Source: Psychrobacter cibarius (GTDB lineage Bacteria; Pseudomonadota; Gammaproteobacteria; Pseudomonadales; Moraxellaceae). Taken from it: 64,000 bases of DNA. The stretch spans positions 1 through 64,000 of the forward strand of contig NZ_JABASQ010000014.1 of NCBI RefSeq assembly GCF_016107535.1, read 5' to 3'. The notes beneath the pieces were generated by a model, which saw only the letters and a list, made by a program, of their open reading frames with translations, searched no databases and was not told where the DNA came from. A program made the position numbers and the translations under genes. The first letter of the stretch is position 1. Each line of letters starts with the position of its first letter. This document shows, in pieces, positions 63,901 to 64,000 of the stretch.

Positions 63901-64000
63901 CTACACCTCTTTAATAACATGACCTACATTGGTTGAATCATCCGATTTCGGAGTTGATTTTTTATTAGCGGCATCTTTATCTAGTCCTGCCGCATAATCC
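63901..64000 (-). CDS. 3' end of a minus-strand gene (partial)
   Basis: A minus-strand frame is open from the right window edge to the TAG at 63901-63903, giving the last 32 codons. The tail is hydrophilic and lysine/aspartate/serine-rich (AAGLDKDAANKKSTPKSDD, ending VIKEV), so it looks like a disordered C-terminus. The terminator at 63833-63871 lies in the right place after it. The family cannot be identified from this piece. Confidence 0.55.
   Translation of the reverse strand, partial: DYAAGLDKDAANKKSTPKSDDSTNVGHVIKEV

Overview
The window looks like chromosomal DNA of a Psychrobacter-type gammaproteobacterium (Moraxellaceae). The DNA is moderately AT-rich. It carries a blue-light-free, ordinary housekeeping set in gammaproteobacterial order: secG-tRNA-Leu-tRNA-fMet-rimP-nusA-infB-rbfA-truB-rpsO-pnp, pilB-pilC-pilD-coaE, lptF-lptG, holC-pepA, ruvX-algH and prlC-yheV. 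It also has a gene that I recognise as Balon, the ribosome hibernation factor first described in Psychrobacter. The genus call is an inference from these features; no database search was possible.

Layout. 1-8.6 kb: dsbB and gshA (minus) separated by a 12-copy heptamer repeat; erpA (minus); the ABC-F ATPase yheS (plus), which contains a perfect 16-bp parS-like palindrome; a small RlpA-like protein; and the cbpA-cbpM co-chaperone pair. 8.6-14.5 kb (minus): two tandem, highly similar sstT Na+/Ser-Thr symporter genes, holC-pepA, and an isochorismatase-fold hydrolase. 15-17.6 kb (plus): lptF-lptG for LPS export. 17.7-25.7 kb (minus): two methyltransferases, a pair of unknown genes (one HEAT-like), xerD, tusA, a membrane protein, ruvX-algH and recN. 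26.4-33 kb: ppnP and rlmB (plus), then coaE-pilD-pilC-pilB (minus) for type IV pilus assembly; coaE and rlmB overlap tail to tail.

33-47.4 kb (plus): a MITE-like element, tpiA, secG, tRNA-Leu(GAG), the initiator tRNA, and the translation/RNA block rimP-nusA-infB-rbfA-truB, then a PfpI-family protein, two very small hydrophilic proteins, rpsO and pnp. 47.5-51.2 kb (minus): a divergent macro-domain-like protein, a membrane-anchored coiled-coil protein, yheV and prlC. 51.6-55.6 kb (plus): Balon, a secreted unknown, an EEP-family phosphohydrolase and an MDR oxidoreductase whose stop codon lies in a second MITE copy. 55.7-59.2 kb (minus): an AlkB-like dioxygenase, an alpha/beta hydrolase and an ABC exporter. 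59.5-64 kb: a DMT permease, class I fructose-bisphosphate aldolase, two tandem paralogous membrane proteins of unknown function (plus), and the 3' end of a minus-strand gene.

Much of the window serves translation and RNA metabolism (nusA, infB, rbfA, truB, rimP, rpsO, pnp, rlmB, initiator tRNA, Balon). The least explained parts are Balon and its promoter region, the parS-like site, the two MITE-like copies, the heptamer tract, the macro-domain-like protein, the gene pair after xerD, and the tandem membrane proteins at the right end.
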